Shown: one piece after another, positions 38,140 through 47,374 of the stretch
Position numbering within the stretch: the first letter of the stretch is position 1
How the letters are laid out: each line of letters opens with the position of its first letter
From: Colwellia psychrerythraea
Lineage (GTDB): Bacteria; Pseudomonadota; Gammaproteobacteria; Enterobacterales; Alteromonadaceae
Direction of reading: 5' to 3'
Assembly: GCF_000764185.1 (NCBI RefSeq)
Contig: NZ_JQEC01000057.1
Coordinates: 1 to 64,000, forward strand
Length of the DNA stretch: 64,000 nucleotides
Position numbers and translations under genes: made by a program
Notes under the pieces: generated by a model
Seen by the model: the letters and a program-made list of their open reading frames with translations, nothing else
The model's database searches: none
What the model was told of the DNA's origin: nothing

Positions 38140-38202
38140 CTAGCCGCGCACGATGAGTGCGAGCAGGAGGTTAGTATTAATGTGCTTAATCAATTTTATC
38201 AT
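38140..38202 (-). CDS. leuL: leu operon leader peptide
   Basis: 20-codon peptide starting MIKLIKHIN and ending NLLLALIVRG before TAG. Four of its leucine codons lie close together (Leu-Leu-Leu-Ala-Leu), the control codons at which a ribosome stalls when charged tRNA-Leu is scarce. The LLL...IVRG pattern recalls known leu and ilv leaders. The attenuator hairpin starts about 55 bases downstream. Too short for normal gene finders. Ribosome site weak. Confidence 0.85.
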   Translation of the reverse strand: MIKLIKHINTNLLLALIVRG

Positions 38203-38551
38203 TTTTAATGTTGTTATTAGTGTTTGGGTAGAAATTCTAAAAAAACTAATAACTATTCTTTTGAGTTGAAATATATTATGCACTATTAATAGCGCATTTG
38301 GCTTGTCTATGTCAATGAAAAAAATGAAATATGATAGTTGATAATTAGAGGTCGGAGCTGTTTGTTAAACAGCTTTAGCTAATATTGAACTGATTTTAAT
38401 TGATTGTGCTTCTTTAAATTATTCATTTTAAGCGGTAATATCCCATCTAGGCAATCAGGCAGATTTAACAAATATTCAAATAACCTCACACGCTAATTGT
38501 GAAGTTATTTCGTCATCATTCTGCTTTAAAAGATTCAATTTGTACGACTAA
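38203..38551. other. Intergenic region between leuL and the polysaccharide genes
   Basis: 349 bases holding the leu promoter (no clear boxes that I can name), a short perfect hairpin AGCTGTTT/AAACAGCT (38356-38374), and an imperfect hairpin near 38478-38510 just past the stop of the glycosyltransferase gene that could end that transcript. No gene seen. Confidence 0.4.
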
Positions 38552-40201
38552 TTACCAAACACAGACTTGTTTTAAACGCTTTCTACTACCCTTTAAGTAT
38601 TTTCTCGTTTGCCCTAACCCCATCATATCATCAAAAACAGAGCCGACATCTAGGTAAGTATTATTTGGGAATGTTTTGTTTAATTGGAAAATCAACATAT
38701 TACTTAATACACCAGCACAAAATATAAACACCTGATTCTCAGAATTATTCTTTTCAATATAGCTGCTAAGTTCAGCTAACATAGAGTCATAATTACTGCT
38801 CCATGCATTTGCGCCAACGCGGAAACTGTCAGTAACTTTAAAAGGTAAACCAACCAAGTCTGCTTTTTCATGGCAAACCATATTGATTTTTTTTCCTTGT
38901 AAAGCCGCTATGGTACCTTTTAAGAACCCTGGATAATTTGCATTAACAAAAATGTTGGCCCAAGTGAGTTGAGCTTCATCTTGTTGGGATTGTGTACGTA
39001 AATTATCGCAGTGGCTATCACCTACACAGCAACGACAGGGCAGACCAACAAAATAGCTATCACTTTTATGTAGCAATGATAGCTCTAATATTTGGCGGTA
39101 ATGTTCATCTTTTTTATTATCTGGACTGTACTTGTGCTCACCGTTGCACTTTTCAGATAAATCTATAGCTTTGCCATTAATGACTTCCATTTCGCCATCA
39201 CCAAAGCGTACTAAAGAAAAGTTTTCATTGTTTTGCAGCTTTTGATTAAAAACTTGTAATTCATCGGTAAAATTCTTTTCTTTAGGTAAGGTAAAGTTGC
39301 TATGCCCTTTGACTACTTGCCAGCCATCACGTGTGTGGCTATCAACAATTTCACTGCGGGTATTTTTATGGTCTTTGGTTTTGTAAGTAGCGACATTGAG
39401 GCGACCAACAATTTTACCAAAATCAGGACGACAGCTCCACAGTGACTGATCATTTTCAGGGTGGGGTGGTACAAGAGTTTTAACACCACCATGTTTTAAT
39501 GCCATATAACTTAGGTGGATATCTTCGCCGTTATCCCATGAAACAGGTTCTTCACGCCACATATAATTAACGTGGGCTTTATCCATAAACCAAGCATGTC
39601 CGACTAAATCAACTTGTACAGTTGTATTGTAGTGGTTGCCATTCCAGCCAGCTTTATGTTTACTTGAGTAACCACCTGTCGTTGGCAATAAAACACCAGA
39701 GCCGCCCAAAATACCATCATGACCTGATGTTATTGTTTTCAAACAATTTTCAAACCAACGCGGTTGTGGCAATATATCGTCATCAAAAAAGGCGACATAT
39801 TTAGTACGCACTAAGTTGGCTAAAGCAAAACGGCCCCAAAAAAGAAAGTTACTATTCGACGCTACTACACGGTCGGCAAGTTTTGATAAATCTCGTAACT
39901 CATCATCACTGCGGTTAGACCATAGCCAAATTTCAGTAGGAGGAACAGTTTGCGTACGAAGGGCTTCAATTTGCTGTTCTAGGTATTCTGAGCGCTTATA
40001 GGCGGTAAGTATTACAGTAATGCCATCTTTACTTGGAGAAGGCATAGGGCTAGCATCACTATTAAATTTTATAGTATCTGGTGCTGCAGCAAGCTTTTGC
40101 TTTAAGCTCCCAGAAACTTTAACGCGCCAAAAACCTACGATGCGAGTGTTAAACCACCACTTTATTTTTTGAGTTAGCGTTTTTTTCTGTTTAAAAGACA
40201 T
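38552..40201 (-). CDS. Two-domain glycosyltransferase: GT2-like plus GT-D-like domain
   Basis: 549 residues. The N-terminal half (about 55-260) is a GT-A type family-2-like transferase: TVILTAYKRSEYLEQQIEAL and a metal-binding FFDDDILPQPRW. The C-terminal part (about 320-540) opens with SLVRFGDGEMEV, the DxE signature of the GT-D fold (DUF1792), and goes on with FVGLPCRCC and FIFCAGVLSN. Two transferase folds in one protein suggest it adds two sugars in sequence. Last in a tight unit after wecB. Odd: the bases before the ATG read CCTCCT, not a ribosome site. Confidence 0.8.
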   Translation of the reverse strand: MSFKQKKTLTQKIKWWFNTRIVGFWRVKVSGSLKQKLAAAPDTIKFNSDASPMPSPSKDGITVILTAYKRSEYLEQQIEALRTQTVPPTEIWLWSNRSDDELRDLSKLADRVVASNSNFLFWGRFALANLVRTKYVAFFDDDILPQPRWFENCLKTITSGHDGILGGSGVLLPTTGGYSSKHKAGWNGNHYNTTVQVDLVGHAWFMDKAHVNYMWREEPVSWDNGEDIHLSYMALKHGGVKTLVPPHPENDQSLWSCRPDFGKIVGRLNVATYKTKDHKNTRSEIVDSHTRDGWQVVKGHSNFTLPKEKNFTDELQVFNQKLQNNENFSLVRFGDGEMEVINGKAIDLSEKCNGEHKYSPDNKKDEHYRQILELSLLHKSDSYFVGLPCRCCVGDSHCDNLRTQSQQDEAQLTWANIFVNANYPGFLKGTIAALQGKKINMVCHEKADLVGLPFKVTDSFRVGANAWSSNYDSMLAELSSYIEKNNSENQVFIFCAGVLSNMLIFQLNKTFPNNTYLDVGSVFDDMMGLGQTRKYLKGSRKRLKQVCVW

Positions 40202-40262
40202 AGGAGGTACCCAATAAAAAGTATTGGCTTAGTTTTTAGCTAAGCATTTATTTGTTTATTTA

Positions 40263-41378
40263 TTATTCGCACAAGGCATCTAAAATTTTCTGACAAGCAT
40301 TTCCATCACCATATGGGTTATGGGCAATACTCATATTTAGATATGTTTGTTCGTTATCCATCAGCTCAGCTATGTTATCAGTAATCTTTTTAACATCAGT
40401 ACCGACTAGTTTCACTGTTCCCGCCATTACGGCTTCTGGGCGCTCGGTTGTATTTCGCATCACCAGAACAGGCTTGCCCAGAGAGGGCGCTTCTTCTTGA
40501 ATACCACCAGAGTCTGTTAAGATAATATGCGCTTGCGTCATTAAATAAATGAAAGGTAAATATTCTTGTGGTTCGATTAAGAATATATTGTTTATACCCT
40601 GCAGTAGGCGATTTACTGGCTCTCTAACGTTAGGGTTTAAATGCATAGGGTAAAGTATTTGAGCATCGGGGTAGCGCTTTGCAGTAAGTGCTAAGGCTTG
40701 GCAAATGTTTTCAAAACCATCACCAAAGCTCTCGCGGCGGTGCCCAGTAACCAAAATTAATTTCTTAGACTTATCTAACATGTTGAATTTAGCGGCTAAG
40801 CTTGCAGTTAATTCATTATCTTGTGTTATCTTGTCTTGTATCATCAATAGCGCATCAATGACGGTATTGCCAGTGACAATGATATCTTGCTCTGCATAGT
40901 TTTCCAATATTAGGTTTGCTTTAGATGTTTCTGTCGGAGCGAAATGATATTTTGTTAAGGCGCCGGTTAACTTTCTATTGCCCTCTTCTGGCCAGGGTGA
41001 ATATATATTTTGGGTACGTAAACCTGCTTCTACATGTCCAACAGGTATCTGTTCGTAATAAGCAGCTAACGCTGAGGCAAAAGTTGTTGCGGTATCGCCG
41101 TGTACCAGCACAACATCAGGTTTAAACTCGTTTAAGATGGGCTTTAATTTTATTAAGATTCCGGCTGTGACATCATTTAACGTTTGACCTGCTTTCATTA
41201 GGTTTAGGTCGAAATCTGGTGTTATTTTGAATAAGTCGATGACTTGATCAAGCATTTCTCTGTGTTGTGCTGTGACACAAACTTTAGACTCAAAACGTGA
41301 ATCATCAGCTAGAGCATGGACAAGGGGGGCCATTTTAATTGCTTCTGGTCGAGTTCCAAATACAGTTAATACTTTCAT
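40263..41378 (-). CDS. wecB: UDP-N-acetylglucosamine 2-epimerase, non-hydrolysing
   Basis: Interconverts UDP-GlcNAc and UDP-ManNAc for surface polysaccharides. 371 residues, family-typical. Motifs: VFGTRPEAIKMAPL at the N terminus, the VHGDTATTFA loop, GHVEAGLRT, PEEGNRKL, GHRRESFGDG and DSGGIQEEAP. It starts 12 bases after the upstream glycosyltransferase gene, so they share a transcript. Confidence 0.95.
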   Translation of the reverse strand: MKVLTVFGTRPEAIKMAPLVHALADDSRFESKVCVTAQHREMLDQVIDLFKITPDFDLNLMKAGQTLNDVTAGILIKLKPILNEFKPDVVLVHGDTATTFASALAAYYEQIPVGHVEAGLRTQNIYSPWPEEGNRKLTGALTKYHFAPTETSKANLILENYAEQDIIVTGNTVIDALLMIQDKITQDNELTASLAAKFNMLDKSKKLILVTGHRRESFGDGFENICQALALTAKRYPDAQILYPMHLNPNVREPVNRLLQGINNIFLIEPQEYLPFIYLMTQAHIILTDSGGIQEEAPSLGKPVLVMRNTTERPEAVMAGTVKLVGTDVKKITDNIAELMDNEQTYLNMSIAHNPYGDGNACQKILDALCE

Positions 41379-41390
41379 ATTTTTACTCTC

Positions 41391-42284
41391 TTATTCTTGT
41401 AAACGTCTAATTTTGCTGCGAACTCTTGATACGTTAGAGTCTTTGGTGTAACGACCTTTCTGCACGTGACGGATTTGGAATACACCAGCAATATCTAATG
41501 GAATGCCTTCACTAGAAATTAACCACTTAAAAGCAGTATCTTCATAGGTTTTACGCCAGCGTTCATCTTCAGTTTGGAACATTTTTAGTTTTTCACAATA
41601 ACCTATCGCGCGAGCTACATCACCATGTACAATTTGAAATGCACCTTTAGCTTTATCACGTGAATGTAAACTGAAACCATCAGCGTCGATATCAACCAGT
41701 TGAGGTTCACTATCTTGACGTAACATAGGATCGTCTTGCGCTAACATCTCAGTGGTTCGTTCTTGTTGAGGGTAGTACAAACTTTCTCGTTTACCTTGTA
41801 GTTGTTCAGCTAAAGAATCTAAGCAGTTTTTATGGAAGATAATGTCGCAGTCGGTAAACCATAACCAGTCGGCTTTTGTAGCACGTGCAACCATGTTACG
41901 GCCGATACCACGTCTAAATAGTTTCCCTTTAGACAATACTTGGAAATTCCAAGTGACATTTGCAACCGATTTTTTACTGAAAAAATCCAATACTGCTTGG
42001 CTTTTACCGTCTTCTTTAGCATAAAAAACAGTCACAGTGAGCGCACACTTGGTTGGCGGGAAATTAACAAAAGAGCTCAATTGATAGGTGAGCATATTTG
42101 AATATCCCCAACAATGACTAACAATTTCTAATTCGAAAAAACCATCAACAGCTTTGCGTTCTTTAAGTGCGGGCAGGGGGGCTCTAAACCAAGAAACAGG
42201 TAAAATACGAGTTATAACTAGACGAAAGAAGTGAATAGCATATGTATTATACCAGCGAGGCGCGTATGTTTTGCTCGTTTTCAT
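41391..42284 (-). CDS. Glycosyltransferase, GT2-like (GT-A fold)
   Basis: 297 residues. A single GT-A-like domain with an N-terminal basic stretch, a nucleotide-binding start (FFELEIVSHCWGYS) and a DxD-type motif in WLWFTDCDIIFHKN (about 142-150). GVFQIRHVQKGRY lies near the end. The acceptor and sugar are unknown. First gene of the unit leading into wecB and the two-domain transferase. Confidence 0.78.
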   Translation of the reverse strand: MKTSKTYAPRWYNTYAIHFFRLVITRILPVSWFRAPLPALKERKAVDGFFELEIVSHCWGYSNMLTYQLSSFVNFPPTKCALTVTVFYAKEDGKSQAVLDFFSKKSVANVTWNFQVLSKGKLFRRGIGRNMVARATKADWLWFTDCDIIFHKNCLDSLAEQLQGKRESLYYPQQERTTEMLAQDDPMLRQDSEPQLVDIDADGFSLHSRDKAKGAFQIVHGDVARAIGYCEKLKMFQTEDERWRKTYEDTAFKWLISSEGIPLDIAGVFQIRHVQKGRYTKDSNVSRVRSKIRRLQE

Positions 42285-42427
42285 GGCTTTTTCGCTTCTT
42301 AGTTATATATATTTATAATTATCGATTGATGCAGTATATCATCATTTATATTTTTTAAAATTAGCTGTTAATTATTATTTACTTAGCCTATTAGCAATAC
42401 TAATTAACTGTAAGCCTAGCTAAGGCT

Positions 42428-43990
42428 TTAAAAACGATATTCCCACTTTATATAGGCATCAAATTGAGTACCATCTTTATAATTAGGATCTTCATCAATA
42501 CTGTCATCTTTATTATTGGCAAACTTGGAGTTAGTCACTATCATGCCAAGGGTAAAGCGAGAGTCAAAGGCGATAAATTTATATTGACCATCAAATTGCA
42601 AAACATCTTCAGCCACTTTTGATACTGGATTTCCTAGATTAATATTATCAAGGTATCGATCAATGTTATCGGTATTTAATTGTGCTTTTCTGAACTTTAA
42701 TTGCCAGCTGTTGCCAGTTGTTGTTTGAACTAGAAAAGTAGCGACGATAGTTTTTGCATCATTATCATAAGTTGAACCAATAGTGCGGTGATTATAACGA
42801 TAGCCTGATTTATAAGTACTATGTTCATAAAAACAATTTAGTGTTGGATCATTGCCACCACAAGCGACTTGAGTATCGGTAAACTCTAGGTTTGCCAATA
42901 TACGCTGATTAAATAGTTTAAAGCGCGTTTCAATGCCATACATATCAGCTTTATCGGTAATTATGCCTGCATTAGGAGAGCCATCTTCACCTATAGTTTG
43001 GAAATAAAGTGCATAAGGCAATTCAAAAAGAGTATCAGACCAACGTATATCATAACCAGCTAAGTGGTTACCTTGATAGGTATTGTTAGAAGGATCACAA
43101 TTAGGATCGCCATTGGCACACTCTTGACCACCTAAAAGTATTTTAAAGAAGTCTTTTATTGAGCTTGGTTGACCTTCGCCTGCCCATTGAAATGACCAAG
43201 AAGCGCCAACTTCTAATCCTCGAAGAGGACGGAAAGTTGCACGTGTACTCCACATCATGGCATCAGGTACTTCGCGGCTTTCTTCTAATTGCGCCATTTG
43301 TGCGGTAAGTGTCCAAGGACCGATCCAACTTAACCAAGGCGTTTCAAAAGCTTCAGAATTATCACGGGTAATACTCAAGGCCGGTAAGGGCCTTGAGTTG
43401 GTTGTCATTATTAAATTAGTATCTATACCTGGTCCCCACCAGCGCTCGATAGCTCCTGCACTCAATACCCAGTTACCTATCTTGTAGGCCAAATAACTAC
43501 CGTCAAAGTTGGCATCGCTACCTTGGTTTAACTCTGGATTGTCATCTAATCCTATTCGGTAATTAACTTGTAATTTACCTGCTAGGTTGCCAACAAAAAA
43601 CTCATCAGAAAGTTCAAAGTTTCCTTGATCAAAATTATCATTACCATAGCTGGTAAAACGATTAGCGCTGCTGGCTAAATAAATAGTTTTTTTAGTGGTA
43701 TTTTGATTACTTGATGCATACTTAAAACTATACTTAACGTGATTCAGCGCTTGAAGCTGTTCATCATTAAGTAAAGCTGTATTAACTGATAAAATGTCAT
43801 CTTTGATGGCATTCCACATCAGTGGGAAAGTCGTAACCGGCGCGGTTATTATGCCACTGTCTGCAAGCAATTGAATATCGCTTCTTAAGGCAAGATCATC
43901 CGGCTCTACCCAAGGGGCAGCAAAACTTGCATTGAAAAGAGCAGTTAAAATAAGCGTGCCAAAAAAGGCCAAACTAGGCTTTAAAAACAT
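42428..43990 (-). CDS. wzi: Capsule-assembly Wzi-family outer-membrane protein
   Basis: 520-residue outer-membrane beta barrel with a signal peptide (1-24, SFA). The mature start APWVEPDDLALRSDIQLLADSGII is the hallmark of the Wzi family, which binds capsular polysaccharide at the cell surface. AIERWWGPG and a final aromatic strand (IKWEYRF) are also typical. Ribosome site AGGA precedes the ATG. Located between polysaccharide genes, which fits attachment of the glycan made here. Confidence 0.88.
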   Translation of the reverse strand: MFLKPSLAFFGTLILTALFNASFAAPWVEPDDLALRSDIQLLADSGIITAPVTTFPLMWNAIKDDILSVNTALLNDEQLQALNHVKYSFKYASSNQNTTKKTIYLASSANRFTSYGNDNFDQGNFELSDEFFVGNLAGKLQVNYRIGLDDNPELNQGSDANFDGSYLAYKIGNWVLSAGAIERWWGPGIDTNLIMTTNSRPLPALSITRDNSEAFETPWLSWIGPWTLTAQMAQLEESREVPDAMMWSTRATFRPLRGLEVGASWSFQWAGEGQPSSIKDFFKILLGGQECANGDPNCDPSNNTYQGNHLAGYDIRWSDTLFELPYALYFQTIGEDGSPNAGIITDKADMYGIETRFKLFNQRILANLEFTDTQVACGGNDPTLNCFYEHSTYKSGYRYNHRTIGSTYDNDAKTIVATFLVQTTTGNSWQLKFRKAQLNTDNIDRYLDNINLGNPVSKVAEDVLQFDGQYKFIAFDSRFTLGMIVTNSKFANNKDDSIDEDPNYKDGTQFDAYIKWEYRF

Positions 43991-44221
43991 TAAATAGTCC
44001 TAAATAGTGCAGTGTATATATAATGAAGAAACTACAGTAAAGAATATGTAGAAAAACTGCGATAATAAAATTGCGCCGATTGTATCAGTGTTGTCCTGTT
44101 AACTCATCTACTGTTTACGGAAAATAACAAAAATAAACAACGGCAGATGTTAGAGCATTGGCTTATTTTCAGGTAATATGCCTGACTTTATTTCTTCTTA
44201 TTTTACTTGGCATAAACATCA

Positions 44222-45298
44222 ATGAAACTTAACTGCGTTTTATTCATCCCTGTTTCTTCATCGTCTGGCATAGGTGAGTACATGCGTTCACTCATTATTG
44301 CTAAGGCGCTGAAAATCCGTTGGCCAAATATCAGTATCCACTTTATATTAAATAAGCAAGTCAGCTACTTTAATGATTGTCCTTATATAGTTCACGGCTG
44401 CCAGAACTCTCCAACAAAAGATACCGCAACAGTTAACCGTATTATTGAGCAAGTTTCCCCCAACCTGGTGATTTTTGATGCATCAGGTCGAGCTGCACAG
44501 TTCAAAAAAGCTAAGGCTACTGGTGCTAAAGTTGCGTTTATCTCCCAGCATAATAAAAAACGTAGTCGAGGTTTGAAATTAAACCGTTTAGCAAGTACTG
44601 ATATTCACTGGGTGGCGCAGCCAGACTATTGCATAAAGCCGATAAGTTTATGGCAGCGAGTTAAGCTTGCCCTTTTTAATAAAAAAGCACCTAAGAACTT
44701 AGGACCGGTCTTCGAGTTAAGTAGTGATGAATACCAAGCCAAACTACTGGTACGCTATGACTTAGTAAGAGAAAATTATCTTGTTTTCAATGCTGGCTCA
44801 GGTGGACACTTAGTTTCAGGGAAGCTTGCTGCAGATATCTATTATCAAGCAGCACAGGAGTTTTACTTACAGACAGGTATTCAATGTATTGTTATTTTTG
44901 GCGATAACTACCCTAAAGAACTTCCTGAAAATAATGATATAATCTGTATTAAAAGTATAACAAATAAAGACTTTATTTCATTAATAATTGCCGCTCAAGC
45001 CTGTGTTATTAGTGCCGGCGATACATTATTACAATGTATCACTTTACACAAACCTTGTGTCGCGGCACCTGTTTCCCCGGATCAACCGATGCGCTTGAAA
45101 TTATGTCAGGCAAAGCGGCTAGTATTGGCGGCGGCGCCGTTATCTGAAAGTTTAGTGTTGCAAGCTAAACGATTAATTACACAAAATGAACGTCAAGCTC
45201 TGCTTAATAATATGGCAAAACAAGCGCCGTTAAATGCTCTTGAGTTGATCGTTGAGGATATAGCTTCACTTTTTACTTTTGATCAAAAAACACAATAA
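44222..45298 (+). CDS. GT-B fold glycosyltransferase, MurG/UDP-glycosyltransferase-like
   Basis: 358 residues. The N-terminal domain starts with CVLFIPVSSSSGIGEYMRSL, and the C-terminal domain has FNAGSGGHL and ISAGDTLLQCITLHKPCVAAP, the nucleotide-sugar loop seen in MurG-like and family-28/1 enzymes. Sugar and acceptor unknown. It begins a plus-strand unit, diverging from wzi, with the next transferase 15 bases downstream. Confidence 0.75.
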   Translation: MKLNCVLFIPVSSSSGIGEYMRSLIIAKALKIRWPNISIHFILNKQVSYFNDCPYIVHGCQNSPTKDTATVNRIIEQVSPNLVIFDASGRAAQFKKAKATGAKVAFISQHNKKRSRGLKLNRLASTDIHWVAQPDYCIKPISLWQRVKLALFNKKAPKNLGPVFELSSDEYQAKLLVRYDLVRENYLVFNAGSGGHLVSGKLAADIYYQAAQEFYLQTGIQCIVIFGDNYPKELPENNDIICIKSITNKDFISLIIAAQACVISAGDTLLQCITLHKPCVAAPVSPDQPMRLKLCQAKRLVLAAAPLSESLVLQAKRLITQNERQALLNNMAKQAPLNALELIVEDIASLFTFDQKTQ

Positions 45299-45312
45299 AG
45301 GCTGATAGTTAA

Positions 45313-46401
45313 ATGAAAAATATTGTCATAGTCATCGATGGTTTAACAGGTGGTGGCGCTGAACGGGTAATGATCAGTTTAGCTACAGAAATAGTTAGAC
45401 AAGGGCATAAAGTTACCATCTTATCATTAAGTAACCGTTGCGATTATGTTGTGCCTGAGGGCATTACTGTTTGTTACCTTTTTAATCATAAGGCCTCGAA
45501 AGTAGATAGGTTGTGGCAACTTAAAAGCAGTGTTGCTAAAATTGAACGTTGGTTTTTTGATTATGAACAACAATCGACGGCCTTCGATCTTGTCTTATCT
45601 AATTTAGATCGTAGTAATAATTTACTTGCCAAAAGCTGTATTCGTTCGGTTTATTATATTATTCACAACAGTGTTGAAGAAGAGTTACAGCGACAAAAAA
45701 AATTAGGGCCTTTTGCTTATTGGTACTTATATAAATCTAAAAAAAATCTGTCAGGCAAAGATTTAATCTGTGTTTCTAAGGGGATTGAGCAGGAAATAAA
45801 GCAAGGTGATGTCATACAAGCACAAAGCATTGCTACGATTTACAACCCCTTTGATATAGATGATATTCAGAACAAATCGTTAATAGTAGATAATGCTATC
45901 CCACAAGAGCCATATATTATTCATGTTGGCCGCTTAGCAAAGCAAAAGCGCCATGATATTTTATTTGAAGCTTTTTCACGGGTATCAAAAGAGGTTAAGT
46001 TAGTACTGCTTTGTAATAAGCCAAAAAAAGTACTTAAAATGGCGAGTAAATACGGCGTGGCGGACAGACTTATATTGCCCGGTTTTCAAGCTAATGCTTA
46101 TAATTGGATAAGAAATGCAAGAGCATTAATACTTAGCTCTGATTATGAGGGCTTACCAACTGTATTGTTAGAGGCTATTGCCGTTAATACTAAAGTTGTC
46201 AGCACTGCATGCCCTCATGGTCCAGATGAAATATTAACGGGATCATTAGGTGATTATTTAGTACCTAGGCGAGAGCCAGAGGCGCTAGCAGAAGCGATAA
46301 ATCGCATTTTAATAACTGAGCTTGATTTAAGTGAGGCTGATATTCTTAATAAGGTAAAGGCTAGTAATATTGCTAAAAAATACTTAAATTTAGCGGGTTA
46401 G
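45313..46401 (+). CDS. Glycosyltransferase family 4
   Basis: 362 residues, GT-B fold. GGGAERVMISLA (sugar-acceptor loop) lies near the N terminus; in the C-terminal domain IHVGRLAKQKRHDIL and the EX7E-type SSDYEGLPTVLLEA are clear. These mark a retaining family-4 transferase. Second gene of the plus-strand unit. Confidence 0.88.
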   Translation: MKNIVIVIDGLTGGGAERVMISLATEIVRQGHKVTILSLSNRCDYVVPEGITVCYLFNHKASKVDRLWQLKSSVAKIERWFFDYEQQSTAFDLVLSNLDRSNNLLAKSCIRSVYYIIHNSVEEELQRQKKLGPFAYWYLYKSKKNLSGKDLICVSKGIEQEIKQGDVIQAQSIATIYNPFDIDDIQNKSLIVDNAIPQEPYIIHVGRLAKQKRHDILFEAFSRVSKEVKLVLLCNKPKKVLKMASKYGVADRLILPGFQANAYNWIRNARALILSSDYEGLPTVLLEAIAVNTKVVSTACPHGPDEILTGSLGDYLVPRREPEALAEAINRILITELDLSEADILNKVKASNIAKKYLNLAG

Positions 46402-46417
46402 ATATCGCTAATTGATT

Positions 46418-46445
46418 AGTACCTCAAATTGAGTTTTGAGGTACT
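46418..46445. terminator. Hairpin between convergent genes
   Basis: AGTACCTCAAA / TTTGAGGTACT, 11-bp perfect stem with a 6-nt loop, between the family-4 transferase and the SH3 protein gene. No U-tract follows, so termination is likely but not certain. Confidence 0.5.
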
Positions 46446-46462
46446 GAAGTTTACTTATAAAG

Positions 46463-47068
46463 CTATGACCAGTTTTCCATAGCACCACGACGTCGAGTAA
46501 ATATTTTTGGTAAAATCAAGCCTAAGATCAATCCAATACCTAGTACCAGAGCACCATTATAGAACCACTGTCTTTTAATGTTGGTATCCTGATCTTTAAT
46601 TTTAGTGCGGGTTTTTTCTAATGTAACAGTTAACTTTTTAAGCTCAGATGACAGCTTTCTCTTATCACTGGTGAGTAGATTCACTTTGCTTTTTAGTTCA
46701 TTTACTTCGCCATCAAGTTGACTGGTAAAATCACTGCTATTAGCAATCTTTCCATTTAACTCAGCGACAACAAATCGTAATCCAGCCTGTGTAGTTACAT
46801 ATTTAGTTTCAACCCAGGTTGCACGATTTTTATCATCAATGATTTCACTGTAACCATTATCTTCAGAGCCAGTGATTTTAACGTCAGAGCCAGCGATGAT
46901 AGTACCTAAAATTCTATAGTTGGTGCCGGGACCTGCGTGCATATATATGAATAACTCATCAGAGATATAGCCCTGCTTGTAATTATTTTCGGCTGCCTGA
47001 GCAGATAAAAAAAGCGAGCTAGATAAAGTGATAGCAAAAAGTGCTATGACGTTGATAACGTTATTCAT
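46463..47068 (-). CDS. TIGR04211-family SH3 and coiled-coil membrane protein
   Basis: 201 residues: signal peptide (1-25, AQA), bacterial SH3 domain (about 30-95; YMHAGPGTNYRILGTI and ATWVETKYVTT), a coiled coil (about 118-165; ELKSKVNLLTSDKRKLSSEL), then a C-terminal membrane helix (about 172-190) and basic tail. This is the TIGR04211 architecture common in Vibrio, Shewanella and Colwellia, where the gene commonly neighbours the CYTH/CHAD gene, as here. It is inferred to act at the cell wall; molecular role unknown. Confidence 0.9.
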   Translation of the reverse strand: MNNVINVIALFAITLSSSLFLSAQAAENNYKQGYISDELFIYMHAGPGTNYRILGTIIAGSDVKITGSEDNGYSEIIDDKNRATWVETKYVTTQAGLRFVVAELNGKIANSSDFTSQLDGEVNELKSKVNLLTSDKRKLSSELKKLTVTLEKTRTKIKDQDTNIKRQWFYNGALVLGIGLILGLILPKIFTRRRGAMENWS

Positions 47069-47374
47069 AGAAAAACCAATGTAGTAAATAATTCAAGGAA
47101 GACAAGATATTATGTGTTTGCCGCTTTGATGGCAAGCTAAGAATGATATCAAGCTGCACAAAAGTTAGCTCAAAGCATATGTCATTTGTGCTTTTGTTAA
47201 CACGGGACGGCTAAGGCAATCAAATCGGCTTTCTTATCCACCTAGTAAGTCTTTCGTAGCCTAGCAGCCAGCCTACTTGAGTTTACAGTAATTAAGAGAG
47301 CACTCTCTATTGGCATATTGATACACTAACGGTATGCTTGTTAAGTTATTGGTCAGATACTTAATTAGGACAAA
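47069..47374. other. Divergent promoter region
   Basis: 306 bases between the SH3 protein gene and the CYTH gene. A small inverted repeat AGAGAG-CA-CTCTCT lies at 47295-47308. No gene is seen and no promoter boxes are convincing. Confidence 0.35.

Noticed and set aside
42412..42428. Short hairpin AAGCCT/AGGCTT at the wzi stop codon
   Set aside because: Stem of six with a poor U-tract; not convincing as a terminator.
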